DNA from: Opisthocomus hoazin
Lineage: Eukaryota; Chordata; Aves; Opisthocomiformes; Opisthocomidae
Length of the DNA stretch: 64,000 nucleotides
Direction of reading: 5' to 3'
Assembly: GCF_030867145.1 (NCBI RefSeq)
Contig: NC_134414.1
Coordinates: 21,594,518-21,658,517 of the forward strand
In this document: positions 1 through 14,600 of the stretch, piece after piece
Position numbering within the stretch: position 1 is the stretch's first letter
Layout: each line of letters opens with the position of its first letter
Notes under the pieces: model-generated
The model's input: the letters and a program-made list of their open reading frames with translations, nothing else
Told to the model about the DNA's origin: nothing
The model's database searches: none
Program-made: the position numbers and the translations under genes

Positions 1-333
1 CGTAGCTGGCAGGAGCCTAAGCCACTGCTTGCTGACTCAGAGGAAAGCCATCTCTGGAGTCACGCTGCCCAAAGCTCCGCAGTTGTTTATGTTCCATAAT
101 TTTGGGAAGGCATTTTTTAACATTCTTTTTCCCTGCTAGGAGAAACAACAATGGTGACGCTACATATTTTAATACAAAAGCCAAACGCTCAGCTAACATG
201 ACATACTAACTTCTTTTGAACTAATGAAGTTGTACCAATTTATAGCAGCACAAGAACTGGCTCGAAGAATTCTACATGGTTTTGCCTGCCCAGAAACTAC
301 TGAGCTATTGTGCCATCTTAGTACGACGGCCCG
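1..333 (-). other. EXPH5: EXPH5 3' UTR, 5' part
   Basis: Sequence directly downstream of the EXPH5 stop codon on the minus strand, AT-rich and without a coding frame I can support. I see no clear AATAAA on the minus strand here, so the polyadenylation site probably lies beyond the left edge. Confidence 0.6.
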
Positions 334-3300
334 TCATAGCTCCGATTCTTTATCTATCTCATCTAGGTAGTATTCATCATCAGTGGTGGTATCACTGTCG
401 GAGTCCGAATAAGCCGCTGGGTCTTCCCCATAGATATCAGTCGGCTCTCGGGGGGATGAAGCAGCCGATGACATTTTGCTCCCAGCAGAACTTGAGCTCC
501 AAAGCTCGGCCCTGTTTATAGAAGGGGTCTCTCCATCTCTGAGAGCACCAGGGTTATTTAGCAGACAAGGTCTCCATAACCGCCCTTCTGTCAGTGACCT
601 CTTGATGTTTTCCAGGAAAGCCAGCTGTTGTTCTTTGCCAAATATACCAAATTCAACAGAAGGATACATCAAGTTTCTAGTGCTGTAACACTTTTCATCA
701 TCCGATGCCCAGTTCTCATTTTCATCACAAGACAACAGCTCTGAGTAAGATTTGAATCTCTTCCCATGTATACCATCCTTTGACAGAATATTGCTTCCTG
801 AGGCAAAGGTCTCATGGGAATCTCGAGCACAAACGCTCTCAGAAAGGTGACGCTCACGCTGGCTTTTGGCATGACTCTTGCGCAACTGATAGCTATGCAA
901 GTTAGCATTTTTCGAGCTAGCAGACTGAGAGGTATTTTGACACCGACCAAGCACGGCCTGGGAAGCCAAGTTTTGCTCTGGATGTATATCTGCCTGCAAG
1001 CCGCTATTTATGTATGTGTTTGAGTTTCTGTCCATTAAAAGTGGCAAGGGAGGACTGCAGGCAGGACTGCTAGCTCTTCTCTTCTCACCATCCAGCGAGT
1101 CTGATGTAGTAGCACTGGGAGAGATGGGCTGGCTTTTGCTTTCTAACCTGAGATCAAGTGTTTGGGCATTCTTATTTCTTGTGGTTACTGCTTTATCTGG
1201 AAATAGGGTTGTAAGACTTGGCCTATTTTCCACTTTCACTGTAGTTTTCTGGGGACTGACAGCTTCCTTCTGGGTGTATGAGCTTGTAAAAGACCTCCAG
1301 TTGGTGTTATTAACTAGCAAAGAAGGATTGTTCTGATTTGTAGTCTTATTCTCAGCTATTCTTGGTCTCGGCGTATTCTTATCAGGGTCCAGGCTGTGAT
1401 TCTGATTTTCATTGTCCAACTGCAGGAATGGCTCCTGGGAATCTGCTGAAATCAGTGAATCAAGGGACATGTCGACCTCTAAACAAGTGGCACTTCCATC
1501 GTTCTGTGAAAAAATGTTACTTATGTGCCGTTTGGGGGGTAAATTTTTACTTGAAAATTTTCGACTTGTTTTGTAAACAGCTGCCAGTTTATTTTTAATG
1601 GAAGGTCTGTTTTTTCTTTTTTCTATATCTTTGACTTTGTCTCTTGTGCAGTCAGAGAGAAGCTTGTTCTCGTCTTCTGCACCCTGTGTTATCTTCTGAT
1701 CTTGTGTAACCCTGAGGACTTTATCGTTAATGTCCAGGCTGCCTTCACTGTGCCTCTCCGATTCCTGCAAACCACTATAATCTTTACCCATCTGAGCACT
1801 CTGTGAGTTTTGCTCTTTAATTTTTGAATTCTTTAATTCATTTGTGTTTGTGCTAGCCACTTTATCTAGCTGAAGTAATGGATCAGCACGGGAAGCTGTG
1901 CTTATATCAGATGCTTTGTTCTCAGACTCTGAAAGCACTTTGCTACAAGAGTTTAAATCATTTGCGTCTTTTCTTGAACCGTCAGCCCTTAATTGCAGTC
2001 CACTGCATTTATTATTATACAGAGGGGTGGTTTGGTGTAGGAAATTTACTCCCTGTTTGACTTCAGTACCATCCCTGTGTGTGTCCTCTGCAGGAGGAAG
2101 CGGCACGTCAGCACGCTCTGTGTTACCGTTCCTTCCACGGGAGCTCTTCTCTCCTGGGTGGCGGAGTAAACTGTTCAGATTTTTACTGGTGTTCACTTTA
2201 GGGGGCTGACAGCAGTGTTCAGAGTTTCTCTTCTGTATAATATTTTTATTTCTTGAAGTAGAATACAAAGGATTCTCTGAACATCTACCTGGTTTGGGAG
2301 GGGTGGATAAAGTGGACATTCGCTGTGTGGCTCTCTGTAAAACTTCCTTCTTTTCTTCTAGACATATTCCTGTATTTTTGCTGCCTGAAGCATCAGAAAC
2401 GGCCTCACCTGACTTAGCCACCACGGCAGCGGATTGTGGACCAGCAAAAGAAATTTCTTTCGTCACCGTGTCAGAAAGCACATTTTCTGCTGATGAAAGA
2501 TCTGCTGAACTATCTTTCCTGTTACGTACCATACTCACTGACTTTGAAGTACATATCTGCTCAGAGCTAGGAGATAAGTGGGAACTCTCTTCTTCACTAT
2601 CAACAGCAGTTCCTAAGTTCTGAGGTGTGACCAGAGCTGAAGACACTTGGTCAGAAGAATATGAAGGCACCTCTTTTTCCAAAGTACTGGGGAAAAAAAC
2701 ATTTGCTAAACTCACATGACCTTCATTTTTCTTGTGTTGTATTCTTGGTGACTGAGCATTTTCTTTGGGACAAGGTAAATCTGTATCCTCTGCATTATCC
2801 CTAAAGAGGCTACAAAATGTTCTTGAATGCCTCCGTGGTAATGTGTAATAAATTGAAACTAGTTCATGGTACTTGACATGATCTTCATCAACACAAACTG
2901 TAAATGTGCTTGTAGTTTTGTATTTCTGCAAAACATTTCCCCTCTCCTTACAATCTGGAAACACTGAGGATTCTCTTCTGCTTAGATGTTTACACGTGTC
3001 TGTCAGTTCAACTGACGTACTACTTACTGAATCATTAGGACTTTTGATTAAAGGACTGGGGTAATCTTTTCCTTTGTTACTTGTAGCAGCATTTAATGAT
3101 GCTAATGTTAAAAAGGAATGTTTTGAGTCTAAACAAGACACATCTCTTTGATTAGAACAAAAGGCATCAGCTCTACGTGGAGTTTCAGGCCTTAAACAAT
3201 CGTATGTTGTTCTGCTTTCTCTAGGTAAAGAGATGGGCGTATCTGACATAATACTACCAGCAATGCTAGCTGATTTTCTAGGCAAAGTGTAATAAATAAC

Positions 3301-5675
3301 AAGCGGGTCAGGAGACCTCAGGCTGTTTCTGCTCAGGGAGCCAGTAATGCTGCAGCTGCTGGTATGTCTCAGCAAGCCGTCTGGCTTGTGAAACCTTTCA
3401 AGACAAGGTGAATTACTCCTTATTTTTCCGCCTTGTTTTTCAAGGCAAAAATAACTTAAACTATGTTCAGAGGTCTTGGGGTCTCCGTCAAAGCTACGAA
3501 TACAAATATTTCCAGAATTTCCATTTTGTGAAGAACTAGTAGTGAATTGTCCATTACAGTCCTTAGTAACTAAAGTGCTTATATTTTGTGCTGTTTTCTG
3601 TGAAGTCTTTTTGGTAACACCTATTCTGCTCACTTGAGCTGTTTTTCCACCTTCTGCCTGAGATTCAGTAAGAGTGCAATTTACCGAGGAGCTGGTTAGT
3701 GTTCCGAAACATTTAGAATTGTCTTTATGAGAAAGTGCTTGTGGAGAGCTTTGTGAGGAGCTGGATGAACACTCAGGAGGACAGGACAACATGCCTTGAC
3801 AGTTTGCGAATTTTTCAGCAGATGGAGCAGAAGCAACGTTCAGCAGTGAGGACTGTCTCTTTGGAGTATCTTGGTTAAAGGCTTCTGCACTCTGATGATG
3901 CTGGCTGACGCTCTCTCTTTTTGCTGCATAACGCAGATTACATTCCCATTCTTTCTCACTTGGAAGAAAAGGTTCCTTCCTGCTCTCATCAGCTGGCAAA
4001 ATAGAGGGAGGCTGACTGAACACACGGTTGGGTGGGCATTCGTTTTCCTTCATTTGTACATCTCTTCTGTCGCCACTTACTGTATACATTTTTGCAGTAT
4101 CTCCTCTGGCACTGACTTGGGTTTGTCTCTTTGATCTCATAGTGTTAAAGAGAGATGCATCACTTTGCAACAGGGCAGAAGCAGGGCTGTTAGAGGGGAA
4201 ACTCTGGGCGCTGATGTAGTTTCTATCTGCTTGCTGAGAAACTGACTGTAACGGCGCGTCTTCATCTGGCAGTTTCATACCTTCACCCTTTTCTAGTTGT
4301 GTAAAGTCTGCCTTAGTACTTCTTTGGGTAACAGTGACTGAATTCCTGTTCAGTCCTACAGGTTTTGTTTGGTCCTTTGAATTAGGAAAGACTGACTCAT
4401 CAGTTCTGACACTAGATGAAGAAACTGAAGAGTTACAACTTAGCCAAGGCTGAAAGCCCTTGGTGAATTCTGACGAAGTTCTATTTGCAGTTCTTGTTAT
4501 CCTTCTAGTATTCATATTTTCTGGAGAATACACGTGGAAATCATTCTGCCGGCACTGTGAACCAAACTTGATGTTCTTTGTATGTGCCCAGTGCTGGTCA
4601 TTTAAATTAGCCATAATCACTTCAAAACTGTCATCAGGGGAGATAAACACTTCATCACTGTAGTACTGAGGAATATCAGCCCAGGAAGAATAGCTGTCTT
4701 TTTTTCCATAAGGAGAATTTTTTTGGTTTGCGTACAACTTGCCATGAGAAGAAGTACCTCTATAGTAGGATCTAGAGAGATTATTTTCCGATTTGTATAA
4801 TGGATAGTTTTCCCAGTTATCAAAGGGCAATGGAGACATAGCTTTGTCAGGGCAACTAACTTTACTAAAGCAATTACTGCTTGAAATAGATCTTCTGTAG
4901 AGGTGTTTTGAGTGGTAACATGCATATTTCTTGGTTTCTTGCAAAGAGCTAGGATATCTACCGTGGTCTGCAGCATGAAACTCCATCAATGATTGGGTTC
5001 TGAACATTTTTTCTTGAGTTGATGTTTGTCCAGGAGAGTCTGGTGTGTTGTTCCATACAATAGAAGACAGAGGAATTCTCTTTGGATTCTGCCGACCAAA
5101 CCTCGGTGCAAAACCATTGTTGCTCTCCCTTGCCAACGGATGTTGTAAACTAGATGCTGATAGCTGGTCAGAAGATACTGATGATGGACATCTCCGAAGG
5201 GAACATACAGAGTAACTTCTGCCAGCTGTATCCCTGTTCATACAACTCTTGTGCCTAAATCCACTGCTCTGTGTTACGGAAGGAGGATATAAGCTGCCTT
5301 CTGAAGACCGTCCGAAAGAAGTGGAAGACAGCCTGCTACTAAGCAGGTGAGGATTTTCATCGACTGGATCACCGTATTTGTAGTCTTCTTGAAAGGCTGT
5401 CTGTTGCCAGTTTATATACGCACTGTGTAACTTCCTTGGTCTGATGAAAATCTTGTGTTCATCTTTGGCTCTTATCGTTCTCAGTCCATCTGGGAAAAAG
5501 GTGCTAGGCATGTCACTCCAGTCATTTCTGTGTTGCCCCCTACTAACAGTCTGCCTCTTTGAAGTAGGAAATGCACTACTGTATTGGACACTTGATGCAC
5601 TGCTAGTAGAAACTGTCCTGTCCAGTGGGTCTTGGGCTTGTTCCTGGGCCAGCTGGTCATCCAGGTCATGCAGAA
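334..5675 (-). CDS. EXPH5: EXPH5 coding exon 6 (giant terminal exon)
   Basis: One uninterrupted exon of 5342 nt codes residues 200-1979, about 90 percent of the protein. The acceptor is TTTTTTCTGTGCAG|TTCTG, upstream of the first internal Met at residue 255. Most of it is Ser/Thr/Asn-rich and probably disordered. Islands of apparent constraint are RRQ/DW-rich text just before residue 255, an [15 protein letters not shown] segment soon after it, two YYTLPR motifs (Tyr994-Arg999 and Tyr1142-Arg1147), and the C-terminal SYSELLS and [15 protein letters not shown] blocks before the acidic [16 protein letters not shown] tail. A single giant last exon is normal for this gene. Confidence 0.97.
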
Positions 5676-8600
5676 CTGCACAGAAAAAACATATATATAC
5701 CTGGGTTTGTTTTCTCTAATAATCTTCTGACTATGTTAAAAAGTTTCATGGACTACCTTAATAATGAGAACTGGTTTTGAGAGGAGTCAGCTTCTCAGCA
5801 TTCAAAACCCTTCCCAAACCACACATTCTTCTGCCACAGGACCTTCCAGTTGTCATCCATTATGACTACAAGTTAAAAAACGTGCTGCTCCATGAGTGAT
5901 CTTAAAACTGCTCTTCATGTAAAAGTTAGTCTTTATGCTATTTAAAAGAAAAACAAAATTTGAAGTCTGAATTTTTACTCATGTGCTCTGTGTGTGTGTG
6001 TAAACTTTCCAAATCTAGTTGGTAAGCAAAAAATTCCTGAAAAGAATTCACTAGGCAAACACAGACCTTTCTGTGTGTTCACAAAGCACAGTTATGATGT
6101 AACTGTAAGAAAACACAGAATCCTGCAAACCATCAAACACGCATATGCGGTAGTCTGGCATGCCCACCATTTGTTTCATTCAGAAAAGGAGTTCTCCACT
6201 AAATTGTAGCTTATTACTTTAAAATGAGCACCAAAAAAGGCATTTTCTGGATAAAAAGGGTAATGTAATAGTTAGGAACCTGTGATTCATTCTAGCAACA
6301 AAGCAGTATTTATATATATAGACAGTGTCATGAACTGGAATTAAACATCATACAGCTTAGTTAACCAAGATATTCAGTCATAAGACTAAGTGACAGCAAT
6401 GTATTTAAAGTATTTTTATTGGCAAAACTGGTTATGCCTTCGCTGACTGTATTCATTTTGTATTTTGAAAATAGCACAGATAAGATACAAACACAAATGG
6501 ATATGGCTGTTTTGTTACAGCATTTCCTAATCCATTTAAAAAGAAATGACTGACTGATCAGTCATTGCAGATCTGGGCTAATAGTACTCATTGAGTACCA
6601 ATACTAACAGTACTCTTTAATAGTAATCATTAAGAAAGCATTGCTAGGTATGTACAATTGGAATAAAACGTGATACAAAGGTACTAAAATTTTGCATTTT
6701 TCTAAGCTTCTCTTTGGCACAGAAGAGAGAAGGTTCCTGAAAGAGCCAGTTTAGAACAAGAAAAAGGACAAGTTGTTTCTGAGTCTTCCATCTGGAGAAC
6801 ATCAGACAAGCTATGTACAGTTCTTCTCTGTCAGTGGGCAAGTGTGCAGAGTTAGACTGACACCCAAAAGCAGTCACAGGCATGAGTTTCAGAAGGACCA
6901 CTGTCCACCATGCAGTGCTCTCCTCTTCACCCACTGCTTCCCAATCATGTTTTCTGTCTGTGATCTCTTGTAATTTTGGGTGGTAGAAAGTAATATTCAT
7001 GGACATTTTTTTGCATAGATCTGAGCAAGTTTGTGGAAGAACACCTCTGTACTCCCACAGGCTGGGTCTGATCTTCCCTCATATCCCAGCAGTGATGGGA
7101 AAAAAACCCCAACAACCCAGCAACTTTCAGCTGGTGCTATAAGGGCTCCCAGAAAGCTAACTGAATGCCATAATGCCTCTTGCTTCTGTGGTCTGAGGCT
7201 TTACAATTCATAAAACCCGTCCCAACAACTCATCATTATCAAAATTATGTATGCAGGAAACTGGGATGAAATTCTTCTCACGTAACTGTATGTCTGCATC
7301 TAAAGGATGCAACATGGGCTCCTGTCAGAATCAGCAGAGAGAAACGTACGCTTTTAAGATGTGATTCTTCTGAACTGGATTAGTATTGAGATGAAATGCA
7401 CTCCAAGAGTGACCGGTGACACATAGAATCATAGAATCATACAATCTATGATCTACATCTTGAAGTCAATGTCAGAGTAGACATTCTGCTGTCAGACAAA
7501 GCCAGCAAAATGCAGCCACTATGCTGGAAAGTAATGAGCCGTATCTCCACAGCCTACACTTTTGCAGAAAATTCTCAAATCAGTCACCAAAGTCACTTCT
7601 AGTAACACTAATACCAGAACAAAGTAAAGACACACACTTACCACTGAAAAACTCCTTCTCCAGCTCTTCATTCCATTCCTGTGTACTTTTCGCCATCATT
7701 TCATTTTGGTTTGCATCAAAAGAATGACCACTTGTTTCATTTGACATTGGGGAATTACACATTTCAGCCTGTTAAAAATTGGAAGGCAACATCACTTTAG
7801 TTCTACATATGGGTTCGAATCACGTTTCCCATGTCACATCACAAATCATGTCACAAGTCATAGAGGTCAGTAAACTCTCTGTATGTCCATTAAATATTGT
7901 ATTATTAAAATGTACAACTGAGGATTGTAAACTTGCATGCATTTTAGAGACTTTTACATATGCAATAAGGAGATTTGCTCACCTTGTCCTCATACTGTAG
8001 CATGTTTTGGATACATGAGTTATAATGACCTTATAATCATAATATTCTTGAGGTTGGAAAAGACCTCCAAGATCATCAAGCCCAACCATCAACCCAACAC
8101 CATCATGCCTACTAAACCGTGTCCTGAAGTGCCATATCCACACGTTTTTTGAACACCTCCAGAGATGGTGCCTCCACGACTTCCCTGGGCAGCCTGTTCC
8201 AATGCCTAGACACTCTTTCGGTAAATAAACTTTTCCTAATATCCAATCTAAACCTCCCCTGATGCAACTTGAGGCCATTGCCTCTCATCCTATTGCTAGT
8301 TACTTGGGAGAAGAGACCAACACCTGCCTCACTACAACCTCCTCTCAGGTAGTTGTAGAGAGCAATAAGGTCTCTCCTCAGCCTCCTCTTCTCCACACTA
8401 AACAGCCCCAGCTCCTTCAGCCGCTCCTCATAAGACTTGTTCTCTAGACCCTTCACCAGCCTCGTTGCTCTTCACGCTCCAGCACCTCAATGTCCTTCTT
8501 GTAGTGAGGGGCCCAAAACTGAACACAGTACTCCAGGTGCGGCCTCACCAGTGCCCAGTACAGGGGCACGATCACCTCCCCACTCCTGCTGGCCACACTA

Positions 8601-11600
8601 TTCCTGACACAAGCCAGGCTGCCGCTGGCCTTCTTGGCCACCTGGGCACACTGGTGGCTCCTGTTCAGCCGGCTGTCGACCAACACCCCAAGGTCCTTTT
8701 CCTCCATGCAGCTTTCCAGCCACTCTTCCCCAAGCCTGCAGCGTTGCATGGGGTTGTTGTGGGGGGCATAGTTTACTTATTTTCTCCATATGCATCCTTC
8801 TTGCATTGTCTCTTTTAATTTAGTTTTTCCTAAGCACTTCTTCCTTGACCAACACATTTTAAAATTCACACACTGACCTCCCAACAGAGATTTAATAATT
8901 TAACACCACAGTCAATTTTCATACTGCGAGACAGTACTTTAGGTGGCTGTGATAAATTACCTTAGCAGTGGGAAAAATGCCATCCTATTCCCCAGCTGAG
9001 TTTAGTTTACACGTTAAGCTGGAGAGGTTCCTATCTCATCCATATTTCTCTCAGCTCACAGTCTCAGATGGTACTGCTGATTTATTTTAGCTGAGACTCT
9101 TCCTCCTTTTTTAAAATAAAACCCCTTACTATGTTTTAGTTCTCAATATTCAAAATAATTTACTTGTCTAGCTATAAAAGTCTATTTATATAATAGGCAG
9201 GATTCTCTGATAAGATCTTTGTTCAGTCATATATTAATATAGATTATCCCTTTGTTTTTGAAATGTGAGAGAAGGGAGGTGGCCAATTTACCTCCTCTAC
9301 ACCATTCATTATATACTGTATACCTTCTTAGTCCCCTCTGTGGTTATACCACACAATTGAAGAGGACGACAGACATGTTAATAATACAGAGTAATAAAGT
9401 AATTAAAATAGTAAATATCATCCTTGGAGGAAATGTGTTTATTTCAACAGCGTGATTTTAAATTACATCAGAAATAAATCTGTTGTTTCATCCTTAAATT
9501 GAGCTTGTGGTTATAAAATGGAACAGTCAGCCAAAAAATAATTTCCTACTGTCAAAATTTACATTTACATGATAACTCAGAGAGGTTGTGGAGTCTCCTT
9601 CTCTGGAGACATTCAAAACCCACATGGACGCTGTCCTGCGCAGCCTGCTCTAGGTGACCCTGCTTTGGCAGGGGGGTTGGACTAGATGACCTACAGAGGT
9701 CCCTTCCAACCCCTAACATTCTGTGATTCTGTGATTCTATGCATGGAAATATTGCAGGAGAGGGTCTAACCTACTGCCCACCCAAGTCAGCTACTCTTTT
9801 TCAGCCTTGTACAAATGAAAAGAAACAAAGTAAATACACTAGATTCTTTATTCAGTGTGAGTTTTGACCTATTTACAGGTTGGTTAACAAAGTATGTGAG
9901 GGTTTTGGCCTAGGAAATTAAACTGCAAGAACACTGTTTAAACAGTCATTGTATCAACAGCCTAAACAAAGTGGACTAGTTTTTGGAAAATCTGTGGTTT
10001 AAACATTGCTGACAATTCAGTTGATAAGCTACTTACCGTTGCCATTTCTTCCACTTTCGCAGATGGGCTAGCAGAACTGTCATATCTGTGGGCAGAAGGA
10101 TTTAAATATTTGCTTTGAAAAGGAACGTGATGTAATTTTACCAGGTAGCAAATATCCAGCATTTTAACAACTATTGAGAAACATCTGAAAAAAGGCGGCT
10201 CTGTGACGAATCCATCCTTCCCCCTCCAAAACTCCTGCTAACAAATAACTGCTGGGGAAATGTACCACTCAGTCTGGCCTTGTCAGCTTGCAAATGTTGT
10301 AGCTGCACAGCCAAGAATGAACTCAACCTACCGGCATCTCAATGTCTGCAACAGCCATAAAGTAATTGTTTCAATCCAGCTTTACGATAAGATGGTATTA
10401 CTTCCTTTTCCAAACAACAATAATTTAGTAGGTACTACAAACAGCCGAAGTTAACTGCTTGTAAATCTGTAAGTGGTTTGCATCTGCAATTCTATTGTTC
10501 ATCTCTTCCATTCCACCCTGCTCAGATACGGAGCTGTGCTCTGTCCCTGCAAAGCAGCAGAGACAGACAGCAGATGGTTTTTGGCGTGAACTTTGGAACT
10601 TGCTGCTACTCACCTGAAACAGCCTTTATTTACCAATTTTTAACACATGGTAGAAGGCTCCTCAGTTTTCCTAAGCTACTTAGGACTGCAAGGGCTTGGC
10701 AGAGAACTGGCTAGAGCGTCTGTAAGTAATGCAGTGGTTAGAACAAGCTGAGAAGCCCTGAACATAAAAGGTATTCTGTTCTACAGGGTGACTTGCAGAC
10801 ATACAAACAAAATAAACTAAAGAAACAAGAACAGGACTAGACTTCACCGAGTCTATTCGAGTCTGCAGATCCTTATTTTACAACTAAGCAAACCCAGTCC
10901 CTTGAAAAGCCCTGAAGGAAATGTTCCTCAGCTTGTGCTTACTGCCAGTTCTTCCTTGTCTCAGAAACTGTTTTTTCCCAGGAAGTTAATTCTCGAGAGA
11001 AAGTGAAGTAGGGAAAGACGGTTCTGCTTAGTCCTGTTTGGCTCAAAGTCTTTTTGAATGACCTTGTTCTTAGGCTCTTAAAACCTTCTTGTGCTCAGGT
11101 AGACTACTTTTTTATGCTTCAACAGCAAGTATAAACCGGCTTGTTGGCAGGTTCTTTGTGGCCCAGCCTTTCCTCCTGAAGTGCTTTGTCATTTGTTTGC
11201 AATGTGCTTGCAGCCAGGGAAGAACAGTTGAAAGGTGCAATTTGTTTTTGCTTCTGTAATTGTGAACTGTAAAACCAGGATTCCTCTCTGGCATGGGGTC
11301 CAACTGAAACCAAAGGAAACAAGCCTGCTGACCTCAGTGGGCTTAGGATCCGGCCAGACAATCTGGATCCGAAATTCCTAACTTCTCCTTGCAGCACTGA
11401 ATATGAACAGCCATTAATTCAGTGGGTTACCGCTCCCTGTGAATGAAGTTTACAGAACCAGGACTCGGAGATGGATGTAGCTCTTCCTTTAAACTAAAAT
11501 AAAGTTGAATATGTTTTAACGCTTTTTCAACACATTAAGAATGAAACTTATGTTTCAGATTTTTTGCAATGATTTCCTGCAAACCAAGTTTAATGAAATC

Positions 11601-14600
11601 CTGTGGCTCAGTGAGTTACCTTAATTTTAGTTATCTGCATAACAAAAATATAAAAGCTTTGTTAGAAGCCCTGTTACTCAGCTTTACTGTGCAAAGCCGC
11701 TCCACAGTTCTCCCCACTTGGTGCTGTGCTTGGTGTTGCATTAATTGCTTGTTGCAGTGAAGCTACATGAAGCAGACATGTTAGTTAGAAATGTCTTCTG
11801 ACAGTCTAGGCAAAAATTAAGTTTTCATTTGCACCTCTGGCACTGTTCTAAATTCCTCCATGTCTTTGTTGTCACTGTTCTTTCAGAAATAACTGGTCAT
11901 TGCATCCTGTTTTATTTTCTTCTCTGCCAACTTACATAGACAAGGTTATTTTAATCTTTTCCCTGTGCCAACCCCTGCACTTCTTAAACTACCTCACTGT
12001 TTCTTCTGAAACCTTTTAAGTTTTTCAGCATTTCAAAATTAAAGTTTTGCTTGCTTCCAGAGAAATATTGCTTGATTTTAGGAAAAAGTAATTAAGTTTC
12101 TTTTTTGGTTAAGGATATTGAGCAATGTTTACATCATTTTACACACACATGCACGCGCACATACACACATACTTGTAAACATTATCTATTATTCATAAAC
12201 AGAAAAGAAGTTAAATTACAGCTCAAGTTCAGAAATATCTGCCACCAGAAAAATTCTACTCACTATGGAAAACAAGAAGTTATATTTTATACTTTTTCAC
12301 TTATATACATATGCATCTTTTTTATGACAGCTGCATGTAAGGTTAAAAGTAAAAGATGACTACTTATCCCTATCACTATTGGTAGCAATAATATAAATTC
12401 ATGAATCAAAATCTGCTGCAAATTAGTATTTTCACTGAGGCACCTGCCTTCCCCAGGTCATCTCCGAGTTGTCTAATGTCAAGAGTGTAATCCGTTTTCT
12501 TCTATACTATTCTTGTCAGTACTACATAAGAAGACAGCTAAGCAACAAACACATAACTCAAATATGCTGAAAACACAATTAAACAGCATTTCTTTTCCAG
12601 TATGAATCACGCTTCACGTATTAGAAAAGAATAAGGATGAATTCAAGAACAGCAAACACCTTTGAACCAAAAGCGATCAAACATTTCACTACCTTCAGAC
12701 TCCAGTTACAAACCTTTTATTAGCATCTTCCGTATCTCCACACAAGTATACTCTTTTTTGCAGCATCCATAATTTATTCTCACAGCAAAACTCCACCGCA
12801 GCTGATGAAACTGTCTCTCCAGCACAGAAAGGACCCTCTAAACAGCCATTAGTATTTAGCTATTTAAAAGCTTCTGCCAGTTAGGCTTACTTACAGGATT
12901 TACAGTGCTGCCTCCTATTGTATTTCACTAGCTCTCCAAAATAACTCTACCTGCTGAGAGGCAGATTATTTCAGTGCTTTGTCTATGCATAAAGCAAACC
13001 ACATGCCGCGGCAACACCTAGAAGAGGGTGGGGGAAGTTTTCGACAGAGAGGCGTGACTAGAAAATGTAGCAATCAGCTCAGTTACACGTCAGGATTGAC
13101 TTGTTTATTTTTCAAGCTGTGCTCTGTAAGAAATCAAAGGCATCTGAGCATGAGATACAATAGATTTTCCATGGAAAAGCGAGATAAACATGTATTAGAA
13201 AAGCTGATGCAATAAGAAGGCATAGTTTATTTTTTTGCCTTCTTAAATTAAGAAATCGTTTCAATGCTCAGACTCTAGAGCAAAGCCTACACCCTCGCTC
13301 GTGCATTGACTACCTTACTATGCACCCAGGAAAAAGCGCCCTTGAAATCTGGTTCTTGGTTACCCAGGTGCCCCTTTATTCCATTTTATTTGGAGGGCTG
13401 CGGTCTGGTGTTGGTGTGTCCCAGTGTAGGGAGCATGACCATGTCACGGGGAAGAGAAGGGAGCAGACGACAGGTATGGAGCAGTGTTAAAACTTTGCCA
13501 CTTTTTTTTTTTCTATGCTGCCGTTGCTATGTAGGAGAATTGTTACCAGTAAACATCCACAAAGCTAACCTCACAGCCTCTATGCAAACCTCTCCTTAAA
13601 TCTCCTTCTGCTTTGATACAAACACTCCACAATGGCAAGCTGCTGTGCTATAAAACCTAGGTATCAGACTAATCATCATTTCTTTAGAGGCTTGCATTCC
13701 CTGTCATTGTTTATTACAGCTGTTCCTTGTCTTAGCGTCATGCCACCTAGGAGCCCCAGGCATGGACTGGAATACGAGCCTGAGACTCACAAACAAGAGT
13801 GAAAATCAGCTCTTTGTGCCAAAGATCTTGCAGCTTCGTACTTGGATTTCACAACAGTGCACAATGCACGTTTACCTATGACTGCCAGTCCCAAGCGCTA
13901 CCCTAAGGTGCACACAACAATATTTCACTCAGGTGTTGCTGAGATACAGGACCACACAGGGCAAAAGTGAGGAGAGGACAGTCAGCCTAACCAGCCTGAG
14001 CCCCGTTGCCTCTGAACAGCAGCTCTAACCCCATGGATGGCATGGGAGAAGGATGCTCTTCAAACAGCAGCTCCAGCCGCTGCGTGTGAGACCATCTTTG
14101 GTTCAGCTCCAGTGAAAGCAAAGCCCTGACGAAGCACGGAACACAAAAGCGCTGGAGAGCCGCCCTGTTTGCCCGGCTATAGCTAAAGCTGCAGGCCTGC
14201 CTCTAAGCTGCCTCCGGGCTAGAAATGGTGGGAACTGGTGCAGCAGAGCTGCCTGGGGCCGGTACTCTCTGCTGTGGCCTGGGAAAGCTACGCTTTCCTG
14301 CTACATCACAGCCACGGGGCACCAGATCCCCATGCGCCTTACACCTCGTCCTCCTGAGAGGGAATTAAATACAGTACAGCTGCTCCTAAGTCTAGGGGCT
14401 TTCAGAGACTTATAGCCTCTATGTGAAACCTGAGCAAAATAGATTTACACAACAGACTTTACCTATTAGTTGCCACTTAGTCCTCATTCTTCTGACAGAA
14501 CAGATAACCTCTCATTACATGACCAAGTAAAATCCCAGTCTTCCCAGTGAGGTGAAAGGAAAGAGACTGGAAAAATAATTTTAACAAAGTTTTCTAAGTA

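Larger units (their letters stand above)
7769..10036 (-). other. EXPH5: EXPH5 intron 4
   Basis: Contains a CR1 in gene-sense orientation (about 8045-8775) and one in antisense (about 9572-9745). The rest is AT-rich unique-looking DNA with nothing I can name. Confidence 0.8.

Noticed and set aside
276..4663. Plus-strand open frames across the terminal EXPH5 exon
   Set aside because: Antisense shadows of the long coding exon.
8262..8818. Plus-strand frames such as 8465-8818
   Set aside because: Antisense reading of the minus-strand CR1 ORF2.
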